The notes beneath the pieces were generated by a model. It made no database searches. It was not told the DNA's origin and was given only the letters and a program-made list of their open reading frames with translations. 64,000 bases of DNA, taken from positions 310,001-374,000 of the forward strand of contig NZ_JABWRB020000002.1 in NCBI RefSeq assembly GCF_014268745.2, written 5' to 3'. How positions within the stretch are numbered: position 1 is the first letter of the stretch; every line of letters starts with the position of its first letter. The translations under genes were made by a program, and so were the position numbers. Source of the stretch: Pseudomonas zanjanensis. Lineage in GTDB: Bacteria; Pseudomonadota; Gammaproteobacteria; Pseudomonadales; Pseudomonadaceae. Below, one piece after another: positions 42,896 to 52,165 of the stretch.

Positions 42896-44794
42896 ATGTC
42901 GCATCAATCTGATTTGATCAGCGAGGACATCCTCGCCTACCTGGGCCAGCACGAGCGTAAAGAGCTGCTGCGCTTTTTGACCTGCGGTAACGTCGACGAC
43001 GGCAAGAGCACCCTGATCGGGCGCCTGCTGCACGACTCCAAGATGATCTACGAAGATCACCTGGAAGCCATCACCCGCGATTCGAAGAAAGTTGGCACTA
43101 CCGGTGACGATATCGACCTGGCGTTGCTGGTCGACGGCCTGCAGGCCGAGCGCGAACAAGGCATCACCATCGATGTCGCGTACCGCTATTTTTCCACCGC
43201 CAAGCGCAAATTCATCATCGCCGATACCCCCGGCCATGAGCAGTACACCCGCAACATGGCCACCGGTGCTTCCACCTGTGACCTGGCGATCATCCTGGTC
43301 GACGCCCGCTACGGCGTGCAGACCCAGACCCGTCGCCACAGCTTCATCGCCTCGTTGCTGGGCATCAAGCACATCGTCGTGGCCATCAACAAGATGGACC
43401 TCAAGGACTTCGACCAGGGCGTGTTCGAGTCGATCAAGGCCGACTACCTGAAGTTCGCCGAAGGCTTGAAGATGAAGCCCACCAGCATGCACTTCGTGCC
43501 GATGTCCGCCCTCAAGGGCGACAACGTGGTGAACAAATCCGAGCGTTCGCCGTGGTACACCGGCCAATCGCTGATGGAAATCCTCGAGACCGTGGAAGTG
43601 GCGGGCGACCGCAACTTCACCGACCTGCGTTTCCCGGTGCAGTACGTCAACCGTCCGAACCTGAACTTCCGCGGTTTCGCCGGCACCCTCGCCAGCGGCA
43701 TCGTGCACAAGGGCGACGAAGTGGTGGTGCTGCCGTCGGGCAAGAGCAGCCGCGTGAAATCCATCGTCACCTTCGAAGGCGAGCTGGAACACGCCGGTCC
43801 AGGCCAGGCGGTGACGCTGACCATGGAAGACGAGATCGACATCTCCCGTGGCGACCTGCTGGTGCATGCCGACAACGTGCCGCCGGTCACCGACAGCTTC
43901 GAAGCGATGCTGGTGTGGATGGCCGAAGAGCCGATGCTGCCGGGCAAGAAATATGACATCAAGCGTGCCACCAGCTACGTGCCGGGCTCGATAGCCAGCA
44001 TCGTCAACAAGGTCGATGTGAACACCTTGGAAGAAGGTCCGGCCAGCGCGTTGCAGCTCAATGAAATCGGCAAGGTGAGGATCGCCCTGGATGCGCCGAT
44101 TGCCCTGGACGGTTACGAGAGCAACCGCACCACTGGCGCGTTCATCGTCATCGATCGCCTGACCAACGGCACGGTCGGCGCCGGCATGATCGTCGCCCAG
44201 CCGCTGACCCATGGCAGCAGCACGCACCATGGCAAACTGGCCCATGTGTCGGTGGAAGAACGCACCCAGCGCTTCGGCCAGCAGCCGGCGACGGTCTTGT
44301 TCAGTGGCCTGTCGGGCGCTGGCAAGAGCACGCTGGCCTATGCGGTCGAGCGCAAGTTGTTCGACTCGGGCCGTGCGGTCTTTGTCCTCGATGGCCAGAA
44401 CCTGCGTCATGACCTGAACAAGGGCTTGCCGCAGGATCGTGCCGGGCGGACCGAGAACTGGCGCCGTGCGGCGCATGTCGCTCGTCAGTTCAACGAAGCG
44501 GGCCTGCTGACCTTGGCCGCGTTCGTTGCCCCGAGTGCCGAAGGGCGCGAGCAGGCCAAGGACCTGATCGGCCGTGAGCGTCTGCTGACCGTCTACGTCC
44601 AGGCCTCGCCAACGGTGTGTGCCCAGCGCGATCCGCAAGGGCTCTATGCCGCGGCCGGTGACAACATCCCGGGCGAGTCCTTCCCGTATGACGTGCCGCT
44701 GGATGCCGACCTGGTGATCGACACCCAGGCGCTGACCCTGGAAGAAAGCGTCAAGCAGGTGCTGGATCTGCTGCGCAAGCGTGGGGCGATCTGA
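42896..44794 (+). CDS. cysN: Sulfate adenylyltransferase GTPase / APS kinase fusion CysNC
   Basis: The 632-residue protein joins an EF-Tu-like GTPase (about 1-440; P-loop GNVDDGKSTLIG at 31-42, DTPGHEQ, NKMD) to a C-terminal APS kinase (about 460-632; GLSGAGKSTLAY). The GTPase drives APS formation with CysD and the kinase makes PAPS. The fusion is the normal Pseudomonas arrangement. A strong terminator follows. Confidence 0.97.
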   Translation: MSHQSDLISEDILAYLGQHERKELLRFLTCGNVDDGKSTLIGRLLHDSKMIYEDHLEAITRDSKKVGTTGDDIDLALLVDGLQAEREQGITIDVAYRYFSTAKRKFIIADTPGHEQYTRNMATGASTCDLAIILVDARYGVQTQTRRHSFIASLLGIKHIVVAINKMDLKDFDQGVFESIKADYLKFAEGLKMKPTSMHFVPMSALKGDNVVNKSERSPWYTGQSLMEILETVEVAGDRNFTDLRFPVQYVNRPNLNFRGFAGTLASGIVHKGDEVVVLPSGKSSRVKSIVTFEGELEHAGPGQAVTLTMEDEIDISRGDLLVHADNVPPVTDSFEAMLVWMAEEPMLPGKKYDIKRATSYVPGSIASIVNKVDVNTLEEGPASALQLNEIGKVRIALDAPIALDGYESNRTTGAFIVIDRLTNGTVGAGMIVAQPLTHGSSTHHGKLAHVSVEERTQRFGQQPATVLFSGLSGAGKSTLAYAVERKLFDSGRAVFVLDGQNLRHDLNKGLPQDRAGRTENWRRAAHVARQFNEAGLLTLAAFVAPSAEGREQAKDLIGRERLLTVYVQASPTVCAQRDPQGLYAAAGDNIPGESFPYDVPLDADLVIDTQALTLEESVKQVLDLLRKRGAI

Positions 44795-44814
44795 CGATCG
44801 GCGCTGTAAATGAA

Positions 44815-44850
44815 AAGCCCGCAGGTGAGTGATCATCTGCGGGCTTTTTT
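44815..44850 (+). terminator. Terminator of cysD-cysNC
   Basis: AAGCCCGCAGGTGA pairs with TCATCTGCGGGCTT around GTGA, followed by a T-run. Confidence 0.93.
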
Positions 44851-44874
44851 ATTTCCAGAGACAACTCGGTCAAC

Positions 44875-44964
44875 TGTGGGAGCGGGCTTGCTCGCGAAGG
44901 CGGCGGAACATCCAACATCTTCATGAGCTGATATACCGCTTTCGCGAGCAAGCCCGCTCCCACA
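44875..44964. repeat. REPIN, family B
   Basis: Arms TGTGGGAGCGGGCTTGCTCG and its complement flank about 50 nt, between convergent cysNC and acyltransferase genes. Confidence 0.9.
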
Positions 44965-44972
44965 AGGGAAGA

Positions 44973-45881
44973 TCAGTGCTGGTTGGGGTATTCGCGATGC
45001 ATCTGCGCAAGCAACGCATCCTTGTCCTGCCACAACTGGTTGATCCAGCCCTGGAACTCCAGGCGATAGGCACCGTCCTGGTCGTAGCTTTTACCAATGA
45101 ACTGCGGCGGGATCGCCAGCTCCTGGCAATGCACCACGACCTCGCCAACGTTGCCGCAGAGCAAATCCCAATACCCAGGACGTCCGCCCGGGTAATGGAT
45201 GGTCACGTTGATGATCGACTCCAATTGTTCGCCCATGGCATCGAGCACAAACGCGATGCCACCGGCCTTGGGCTTGAGCAGGTAGCGAAACGGTGACTGC
45301 TGCTGGGCGTGCTTGCCTTCGGTAAAGCGCGTGCCTTCGACGAAGTTGAAGATGCCCACGGGGTTGTCGCGAAACTTCGCGCAGGTCTTGCGGGTGGTTT
45401 CCAGGTCCTTGCCTTTCTTTTCCGGATGCTTTTCCAGGTAAGCCTTGGAGTAGCGCTTCATGAAGGGGAAACCCAGGGCCCACCAGGCCAGGCCGATCAC
45501 CGGCACCCAGATCAGCTCTTGCTTGAGGAAAAACTTCAACGGCCGGATGCGCCGGTTCAGCACGTACTGCAACACCATGATGTCGACCCAGCTCTGGTGG
45601 TTGCTGGTGATCAGGTACGAGTGCTGGTAATCCAGGCCCTCCAAGCCGCTGAAGTGCCAGCGGGTACGCCGCACCAGGTTCATCCAGGCCTTGTTGTTGC
45701 TGATCCAGGCTTCATGGATGTGGCTCATCAGCCAGTCGGTGAAGCGCTGGGCGGCTGGGAAGGGCTGCACCAGCTTGAAGATCGCCACGATGAACAGCGG
45801 TGTGCAGCAGGCGATGGTGTTCAGGGCCAACAGCAGCGAAGCAATGACACCGCGCAAAGGGGCAGGCAGGAAGTCCAGCAT
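44973..45881 (-). CDS. Membrane acyltransferase (YihG/PlsC-like)
   Basis: This 302-residue protein has N-terminal membrane segments (about 8-45) and the acyltransferase motifs NHQSWVD (about 93-99) and NFVEGTRFTEG. It lies directly after pta (one base apart) as in P. aeruginosa PA0834-PA0835. It may acylate lysophosphatidic acid or another lipid; substrate unproven. Confidence 0.9.
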   Translation of the reverse strand: MLDFLPAPLRGVIASLLLALNTIACCTPLFIVAIFKLVQPFPAAQRFTDWLMSHIHEAWISNNKAWMNLVRRTRWHFSGLEGLDYQHSYLITSNHQSWVDIMVLQYVLNRRIRPLKFFLKQELIWVPVIGLAWWALGFPFMKRYSKAYLEKHPEKKGKDLETTRKTCAKFRDNPVGIFNFVEGTRFTEGKHAQQQSPFRYLLKPKAGGIAFVLDAMGEQLESIINVTIHYPGGRPGYWDLLCGNVGEVVVHCQELAIPPQFIGKSYDQDGAYRLEFQGWINQLWQDKDALLAQMHREYPNQH

Positions 45882-47981
45882 TTAAATATCCAAAGGTCGG
45901 TTGGCGGCTTGGATCGCAGTCAGGGCGATGGTGTACACGATGTCGTCGACCTGGGCGCCACGGGGCAAGTCATTCACCGGTTTGCGCAAGCCTTGCAGCA
46001 TCGGCCCGAGGCTGACGCAATCGGCGCTGCGCTGCACGGCTTTGTGGGTGGTGTTGCCGGTGTTGAGGTCCGGGAAGATGAACACCGTCGCCCGGCCGGC
46101 CACTTGGCTGTTGGGCGCCAGTTGCCGGGCCACGGTTTCGTTGGCGGCGGCGTCGTATTGCAGCGGACCGTCGATCAGCAGGCCGTGCTGGGCTTCGTGG
46201 GCCAGCAGGGTGGCTTCGCGGACTTTTTCCACTTCTTCGCCACTGGCCGACTCGCCGCTGGAATAGCTGAGCATCGCCACCCGTGGGGTGATGCCGAACG
46301 CGGCGGCCGAGTCGGCGCTTTGCAGGGCGATTTCCGCCAGCTCCGAAGCGCTGGGGTGCGGGTTCATCACGCAGTCGCCGTAGACCAGCACTTCTTCGGG
46401 GAACAGCATGAAAAACACCGAGGACACCAGCGAGCAGCCTGGCGCGGTCTTGATCAGCTGCAAGGCTGGGCGGATGGTGTTGGCGGTGGAGTGGATGACC
46501 CCGGAGACCAGTCCGTCGACTTCATCCAAGGCCAGCATCATGGTGCCGATGACCACGGTGTCTTCCAGTTGCTGCTCGGCCATCGGTGCGTTCAGGCTCT
46601 TGCTCTTGCGCAACCGCACCATCGGCTCGACGTAGCGCTCGCGGATCGAGTCCGGATCGAGAATCTCCAGCCCTGGCGGCAGTTCGATGCCTTGGGCGCG
46701 GGCCACCGCCTCGACGTCGGCCGGCTTGGCCAGCAACACGCACCGGGCGATGCCCCGGGCCTGGCAGATGGCGGCGGCCTGGACGGTCAGCGGTTCGCTG
46801 CCTTCGGGCAATACGATGCGTTTGTTGGCGGCCTGGGCGCGCTGGATCAACTGATAGCGGAACACCGCCGGCGACAGGCGCATTTCCCGCGGCGTGCCGC
46901 AGCGCTGGTGCAACCATTTGGCGTCCAGGTGGCTGGCGACAAAGTCGGTGATGATCTCCGCACGTTCGCGGTCATCGATGGGAATTTCCTTGTTCAGGCC
47001 GTTGAGCAGGTTGGCGGTGTCGTAGGAGCCGGTGCTCACCGACAACACCGGCAACCCCGCCTGCAAGGCACCGCGACACAAGTCCATGATGCGCGGGTCG
47101 GGCAGGGTGTCGCTGGTCAGCAGCAGGCCGGCCAGCGGCACGCCGTTGATCGCCGCCAGGCTCACGGCAAGGATGATGTCGTCGCGATCGCCAGGCGTCA
47201 CCACCAGCACGCCGGGCTTGAGCAGTTCCACGGTGTTGCGCATGGTGCGGGCGCAAATGATGATGTTGCTCATGCGCCGGGTTTCGTAGTCGCCGGCATT
47301 GAGCACCTGCGCGCCCATCAGGTCGGCCACGTCGCGGGTGCGCGGGGCATTGAGTTCGGGGCGAAACGGCAGGCACCCGAGCAGGCGGAAATCGCCGCTG
47401 CGCAACAGGGGCGAGTGCTCCTTGAGCCGTGCGGAAAACGCTTCCATGCTTTCGTCGGTGCGGACCTTGTTCAGGATCACCCCGAGGACTTTCGGGTCCT
47501 TCGGCCCGCCGAACAACTGCGCTTGCAACTCCACCCGCCCGGAAAGCTCGGTCAGCACTTCGTTTTCCGGTGCCGACACCAGGATGACCTCGGCGTCGAG
47601 GCTCTTGGCCAGGTGCAGGTTGACCCGGGCGGCGTAGCTGGCGTTGCGGGTCGGGACCATGCCCTCGACGACCAGCACGTCCTTGCCAATGGCTGCTTGC
47701 TGGTAAAGGGTGATGATTTCTTCCAGCAGCTCATCGAGCTGGCCATCGCCGAGCATGCGCTCCACATGAGCCAGGCCCAGGGGTTGCGGAGGCTTGAGAC
47801 CATGGGTGCGGGCCACCAGCTCGGTGGAGCGCTCCGGCCCGGTGTCGCCGGGATGCGGCTGGGCAATAGGTTTGAAAAAGCCGACTTTCAGCCCGGCCCG
47901 TTCAAGGGTACGCACCAGCCCGAGGCTGATGGAGGTCAGACCCACACCAAAATCGGTGGGCGCGATAAAAAAAGTTTGCAT
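45882..47981 (-). CDS. pta: Phosphate acetyltransferase (long form)
   Basis: Pta interconverts acetyl-CoA and acetyl phosphate. The 699-residue protein has the long form: an N-terminal P-loop-like/BioD-like domain (MQTFFIAPTDFGVGLTS), a DRTGG domain (about 215-330) and the C-terminal catalytic PTA_PTB domain (about 370-695). ackA, usually its neighbour, is not adjacent in this window. ATG follows a weak Shine-Dalgarno. Confidence 0.96.
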   Translation of the reverse strand: MQTFFIAPTDFGVGLTSISLGLVRTLERAGLKVGFFKPIAQPHPGDTGPERSTELVARTHGLKPPQPLGLAHVERMLGDGQLDELLEEIITLYQQAAIGKDVLVVEGMVPTRNASYAARVNLHLAKSLDAEVILVSAPENEVLTELSGRVELQAQLFGGPKDPKVLGVILNKVRTDESMEAFSARLKEHSPLLRSGDFRLLGCLPFRPELNAPRTRDVADLMGAQVLNAGDYETRRMSNIIICARTMRNTVELLKPGVLVVTPGDRDDIILAVSLAAINGVPLAGLLLTSDTLPDPRIMDLCRGALQAGLPVLSVSTGSYDTANLLNGLNKEIPIDDRERAEIITDFVASHLDAKWLHQRCGTPREMRLSPAVFRYQLIQRAQAANKRIVLPEGSEPLTVQAAAICQARGIARCVLLAKPADVEAVARAQGIELPPGLEILDPDSIRERYVEPMVRLRKSKSLNAPMAEQQLEDTVVIGTMMLALDEVDGLVSGVIHSTANTIRPALQLIKTAPGCSLVSSVFFMLFPEEVLVYGDCVMNPHPSASELAEIALQSADSAAAFGITPRVAMLSYSSGESASGEEVEKVREATLLAHEAQHGLLIDGPLQYDAAANETVARQLAPNSQVAGRATVFIFPDLNTGNTTHKAVQRSADCVSLGPMLQGLRKPVNDLPRGAQVDDIVYTIALTAIQAANRPLDI

Positions 47982-48035
47982 GCGAATTCTCTAAGGGGGA
48001 ATGGCGCGACCTATGACTGGTCGTCTACCCACGAT

Positions 48036-48344
48036 TCAGTCGCCAAGGTTATCGCTAACCGGGCCTTGAGCGCACCAGCCGCAATCAAAGGGCTGGCCTA
48101 TTTTTCCAATACGTTGCGCAGGGTCCAGCACCCAGGCCCGAGACTGCCACGGCGGTTGGTGACGCAGGTGCTGGGTGTGGCCACAGGACAGCTCGGCCAC
48201 CCAGTGTCCATCATCGTCCTGATGGAAACCGGTGACCGTCGGTCTGTTCGAGCTAGCCCGTTTGTCCGGGTTCCGTTCGCTTTCGGGCAAATCCTTGTTT
48301 AGACTTGTCCGTTCTTCATTCTTATGCAAAAGGTCTCGCCCCAT
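48036..48344 (-). CDS. DUF3565 protein
   Basis: The 102-residue product has the DUF3565 core VTGFHQDDDGHWVAELSCG with CGH and CGWC motifs, possibly zinc-binding. The start is uncertain: ATG 48344 (MGRDLLHKNEER) shares the palindrome CATG with the start of the divergent slyD-like gene, and a TTG at 48290 is another option. The function of the family is unknown. Confidence 0.72.
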   Translation of the reverse strand: MGRDLLHKNEERTSLNKDLPESERNPDKRASSNRPTVTGFHQDDDGHWVAELSCGHTQHLRHQPPWQSRAWVLDPAQRIGKIGQPFDCGWCAQGPVSDNLGD

Positions 48345-48828
48345 GCTGATCGCCGCCAATAAGGCTGTCTCCATCGACTATACCCTGACCAACGACGCTG
48401 GTGAGGTCATCGACAGCTCTGCCGGCGGCGCTCCGCTGGTCTACCTGCAAGGCGCGGGTAATATCATTCCAGGCCTGGAAAAGGCCCTGGAAGGCAAAGC
48501 CGTCGGTGACGAACTGAAAGTGGCCGTTGAGCCGGAAGACGCCTATGGCGAATATTCCGCTGAACTGGTCAGCACCTTGAGCCGTAGCATGTTCGAAGGC
48601 GTGGATGAGCTGGAAGTGGGCATGCAGTTCCATGCTTCGGCGCCCGATGGCCAGATGCAGATCGTCACCATCCGCGATCTGGAAGGCGACGACGTCACCG
48701 TTGACGGCAACCACCCGTTGGCCGGTCAGCGCTTGAACTTCCAAGTCAAGATCGTTGACATCCGTGACGCCAGCCAGGAAGAAATCGCCCATGGTCACGT
48801 CCATGGTGAAGGCGGCCATCACCATTGA
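48343..48828 (+). CDS. slyD: FKBP-type peptidyl-prolyl isomerase (SlyD-like)
   Basis: The 161-residue protein has the FKBP N-terminal fold (AVSIDYTLTNDAGEVIDSS), an IF-chaperone insertion in the middle and a His-rich C-terminal tail (HGHVHGEGGHHH) that can bind nickel or zinc. It acts as a folding helper and metal chaperone. ATG 48343 lies in CATG, shared with the opposite gene start. Confidence 0.92.
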   Translation: MLIAANKAVSIDYTLTNDAGEVIDSSAGGAPLVYLQGAGNIIPGLEKALEGKAVGDELKVAVEPEDAYGEYSAELVSTLSRSMFEGVDELEVGMQFHASAPDGQMQIVTIRDLEGDDVTVDGNHPLAGQRLNFQVKIVDIRDASQEEIAHGHVHGEGGHHH

Positions 48829-48857
48829 TTTCTGCGCTACGCTCAAGTTGACTGGAG

Positions 48858-48879
48858 AGGCGCCCTATGGCGCCTTTTT
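48858..48879 (+). terminator. Terminator after slyD-like gene
   Basis: AGGCGCC pairs with GGCGCCT around CTAT, followed by T residues. Confidence 0.85.
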
Positions 48880-48941
48880 AGTCGCTGCTGTTAGCATCAC
48901 CCATGGCTGTTTCGCAAAGATCCGCAAACCTGGAGTTCGTC

Positions 48942-49424
48942 ATGAGTGCTTTCCACGACCTTAAATTGAAAGCCCTGGATGGTCAGGAGCTTCCTCTGGC
49001 GCCTTTCAAGGGGCAAGTCGTGCTGGTGGTCAACGTCGCCTCCAAATGTGGCCTTACGCCTCAGTACGCGGCGCTGGAAAATCTCTATCAGCAATACAAG
49101 GACAAGGGCTTCAGCGTGCTGGGCCTGCCCTGCAATCAGTTCGCCGGGCAAGAGCCGGGGACCGAGCAGGAAATCCAGGAGTTCTGCAGCCTCAACTATG
49201 GCGTGACGTTCCCGCTGTCCAGCAAGCTGGACGTGAATGGTCATGATCGTCATCAGTTGTACCGCCTGCTGGCGGGCGAAGGGGCCGAGTTTCCCGGGGA
49301 CATCACCTGGAACTTCGAAAAATTCCTGCTCGGCAAGGACGGCAGGGTACTGGCGCGTTTCTCACCGCGCACGGCGCCGGATGATCCTTCCGTGATCCAG
49401 GCGATCGAAAAAGCGCTGGCTTGA
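48942..49424 (+). CDS. Glutathione peroxidase
   Basis: This 160-residue thioredoxin-fold peroxidase has the peroxidatic Cys36 in ASKCGLTPQ, a second Cys64 in LPCNQF, Gln70, and Trp123-Asn124 in TWNFEKF, the catalytic tetrad. It lacks the selenocysteine form. Such bacterial enzymes usually use thioredoxin. It lies in the PA0838-like order after slyD. Confidence 0.95.
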   Translation: MSAFHDLKLKALDGQELPLAPFKGQVVLVVNVASKCGLTPQYAALENLYQQYKDKGFSVLGLPCNQFAGQEPGTEQEIQEFCSLNYGVTFPLSSKLDVNGHDRHQLYRLLAGEGAEFPGDITWNFEKFLLGKDGRVLARFSPRTAPDDPSVIQAIEKALA

Positions 49425-49449
49425 TCCCAATAATGTATGGCGGTCCCTT

Positions 49450-49544
49450 TGTGGCGAGGGAGCTTGCTCCCGCTGGGCTGCGAAGCGGCCCTGGCTTTTT
49501 TGCGGTCGCTGCGCAACCGAGCGGGAGCAAGCTCCCTCGCCACA
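49450..49544. repeat. REPIN, family A
   Basis: Arms TGTGGCGAGGGAGCTTGC and its complement flank about 58 nt. It lies after the glutathione peroxidase gene. Confidence 0.9.
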
Positions 49545-49684
49545 GGGGATGTGCTTGAGGCTGTGGTACTCAGCGCTCCCTTTTGATCCTTGATCATTCA
49601 AATCAATAGTGCTGTCCAGCACTCCCCATGCTCCATATTATCGTCGTCATATCCGACCTGTGACTTCGTCCCGTGGAGTGCCCC

Positions 49685-50788
49685 ATGCCTGTAAAAGCCC
49701 TGTTCAAACCCTTCCACCTCGGCGCGTTCGAGTTGCCGACCCGGGTGGTGATGGCGCCGATGACCCGTTCCTTTTCGCCGGGCGGCGTACCAAACACCAA
49801 GGTGATCGAGTACTACCGACGTCGCGCGGCGGCCGGGGTCGGCCTGATCATCACCGAGGGCACGACGGTCGGGCACAAGGCCTCCAACGGCTACCCGAAC
49901 GTGCCGCATTTCTACGGCGATGCAGCGTTGGCCGGCTGGAAGCAGGTGGTCGATGCGGTGCATGCCGAAGGCGGCAAGATCGTTCCACAGTTGTGGCACG
50001 TGGGCAGCGTGCGCCGCATCGGCACCGAGCCGGACGCCAGCGTGCCGGGTTACGGTCCGACCGAAAAGCTCAAGGACGGCCAGGTGGTGGTCCACGGCAT
50101 GACCCAGGCGGACATCGACGATGTCATCGCAGCCTTCGCCCAAGCGGCAAAGGACGCCCAGGGCATCGGCATGGACGGGGTGGAAATCCACGGTGCCCAC
50201 GGTTACCTGGTGGACCAGTTCTTCTGGGAAGGCAGCAACCAGCGCACCGACGGCTACGGCGGCAGCCTGGCCAACCGTTCGCGCTTTGCGATCGAACTGA
50301 TCCGTGCCGTGCGCGCGGCGGTGGGCGAGGGCTTCCCGATCATTTTCCGCTTCTCCCAATGGAAACAGCAGGATTACACCGCGCGCCTGGTGCAGACGCC
50401 TGAAGCCTTGGGCGAATTCCTCAAGCCCTTGTCCGAAGCGGGCGTGGATATTTTCCACTGTTCGACGCGACGTTTCTGGGAGCCGGAATTCGAAGGCTCC
50501 GAGCTGAACCTGGCCGGCTGGACCCGCAAGCTCACCGGCAAGCCCACCATCACCGTCGGCAGCGTCGGCCTGGATGGCGAGTTCCTGCAGTTCATGGTCA
50601 ACACCGACAAAGTCGCGCAACCGGCCAGCCTGGAAAAGCTGCTGGAGCGCTTGAACAACGATGAGTTCGACCTGGTGGCGGTGGGACGTGCGCTGTTGGT
50701 GGATCCGGACTGGGCGCAAAAAGTCCGTGAAGGGCGGGAGCAGGAGATCTTGCCGTTCAGTCGCGAGGCGTTGATGACCTTGGTTTAA
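49685..50788 (+). CDS. Old-yellow-enzyme family NADH:flavin oxidoreductase
   Basis: The 367-residue FMN protein has the OYE pattern: N-terminal VMAPMTRSF, QLWHVGSV, and the catalytic pair in EIHGAHGYLVDQFF. It reduces activated alkenes with NAD(P)H; the natural substrate is unknown. Start ATG 49685 follows GTGGAG. Confidence 0.93.
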   Translation: MPVKALFKPFHLGAFELPTRVVMAPMTRSFSPGGVPNTKVIEYYRRRAAAGVGLIITEGTTVGHKASNGYPNVPHFYGDAALAGWKQVVDAVHAEGGKIVPQLWHVGSVRRIGTEPDASVPGYGPTEKLKDGQVVVHGMTQADIDDVIAAFAQAAKDAQGIGMDGVEIHGAHGYLVDQFFWEGSNQRTDGYGGSLANRSRFAIELIRAVRAAVGEGFPIIFRFSQWKQQDYTARLVQTPEALGEFLKPLSEAGVDIFHCSTRRFWEPEFEGSELNLAGWTRKLTGKPTITVGSVGLDGEFLQFMVNTDKVAQPASLEKLLERLNNDEFDLVAVGRALLVDPDWAQKVREGREQEILPFSREALMTLV

Positions 50789-50805
50789 GCGTGTCTGATC
50801 CGGCG

Positions 50806-50902
50806 CCATCGCGAGCAGGCTCGCTCCCACAATGGATCTCGGCTGAACGCAAACTTTGTGCGCGCTGAAGATCAAAATGTGGGAGCGAGCCTGCTCGCGA
50901 TG
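50806..50902. repeat. REPIN, family C (inverted pair)
   Basis: CATCGCGAGCAGGCTCGC and GCGAGCCTGCTCGCGATG flank about 55 nt between convergent genes. Confidence 0.9.
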
Positions 50903-50925
50903 ACGATTTCAGTATCACCGAACAA

Positions 50926-52101
50926 TCAGCGCACCGTCGGCGCAGCAGGCATCACCTGCTCCCCGACACAAACCCCGCGCAACTGCGCCTCGAATTGCTC
51001 GATCACCGACGCCCATCCCTGGCGACTGGCATGCTGGCGCGCATTGAGTCGCACGCAACGCAAGGTCTCGCGCTCTTCCAGCAGCCAACGGGCGGCATCG
51101 CAGAACGCCTCTTCATCCCCCGGCATCGCCAGCACGCCGTTGTAGCCGTGGCGAATATGTTGCGCCGCGGCGGCCTGGTCGTAGGCCACCACCCCCAGCC
51201 CGGACGCCAGCGCCTCCAGCACCACATTGCCGAAGGTTTCGGTCAGGCTCGGAAAGACAAACACATCCCCGGACGCATAGTGGCTGGCCAGCGCCTCGCC
51301 GCGTTGCGAGCCGCAAAAGATCGCCTCGGGCAATGCCTGCTCCAACGCGGACCGCTGCGGGCCGTCGCCGACCACCACCAGTTTCATCCGGCGCCCCGGG
51401 AAAGCGCTGCACAGTGTGTCGAAACTGCGCTTGAGCAGCCCGAGGTTTTTCTCCGGCGCCAGGCGTCCGACATGGATCACGGCGATGTCGTCATCGCCCA
51501 GGCCCCACGCTTCGCGCAGGCTCGCCGAGCGCTTGATTGGATGGAACAGTTGGCTGTCGACGCCGCGGGACAACAACGCCACCCGCTCGAAATGGCGTCG
51601 CTCCAATTCCAGGCGTTGGCTGAGACTGGGCACCAGGGTCAGGCTGGAGCGGTTGTGAAACCAGCGCAGGTAATGGGTGAGCCCGCGACTCAACAGCCCG
51701 AGGCCGTACTGTTGGGTGTATTGCTGGAAATTGGTGTGGAAACCACTGACCACCGAGATGCCCAGGCGACGCGCCGCCCGCAGCGCCGACAAACCCAGCG
51801 GCCCTTCCGTGGCGATGTACAGCACGTCCGGACGATGGCGTTTCCAGCGCCGGAGCAGTTTGTGCATCGACACCTGGCCCCATTGCAAACCTGGATAACC
51901 CGGCAGCGGCCAGCCCCGGCACAGCAGCAGTTGGTCGTCACTGGCTTGGCGCGGGTCGTCGGCCTGGCGAGGTCGTATCAGCTCGACCTGATGCCCGCGG
52001 GCGCGCAAGCCGTCGTACAGGCGGCCCAAGGTATTGGCCACGCCGTTGATTTCCGGCGGGAAGGTTTCGGTGATCAGGGTAATGTGCAGGGGTGTGGTCA
52101 T
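50926..52101 (-). CDS. Glycosyltransferase family 4-like
   Basis: The 391-residue GT-B protein begins MTTPLHITLITETFPPEINGV and has the C-terminal donor-site motif PSLTETFGNVVLEALASG. Start ATG 52101 was preferred over a longer frame. It may add a sugar to a lipid or surface glycan; in P. aeruginosa PA0842 is in the same order. Substrate unknown. Confidence 0.92.
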   Translation of the reverse strand: MTTPLHITLITETFPPEINGVANTLGRLYDGLRARGHQVELIRPRQADDPRQASDDQLLLCRGWPLPGYPGLQWGQVSMHKLLRRWKRHRPDVLYIATEGPLGLSALRAARRLGISVVSGFHTNFQQYTQQYGLGLLSRGLTHYLRWFHNRSSLTLVPSLSQRLELERRHFERVALLSRGVDSQLFHPIKRSASLREAWGLGDDDIAVIHVGRLAPEKNLGLLKRSFDTLCSAFPGRRMKLVVVGDGPQRSALEQALPEAIFCGSQRGEALASHYASGDVFVFPSLTETFGNVVLEALASGLGVVAYDQAAAAQHIRHGYNGVLAMPGDEEAFCDAARWLLEERETLRCVRLNARQHASRQGWASVIEQFEAQLRGVCVGEQVMPAAPTVR

Positions 52102-52165
52102 GACCCCAGTGTCGACCGGAGCCATTTCGCCATTGTGACGCCTGGATGATGGATTTGTGACCGGC

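Noticed and set aside
41873..44836. 987-residue open frame opposite to cysD-cysNC
   Set aside because: Same reason: a shadow of well-recognised genes.
45309..48302. 997-residue open frame opposite to pta and the acyltransferase gene
   Set aside because: It mirrors recognised genes on the other strand, has no family motifs, and long antisense frames are usual in GC-rich genomes.
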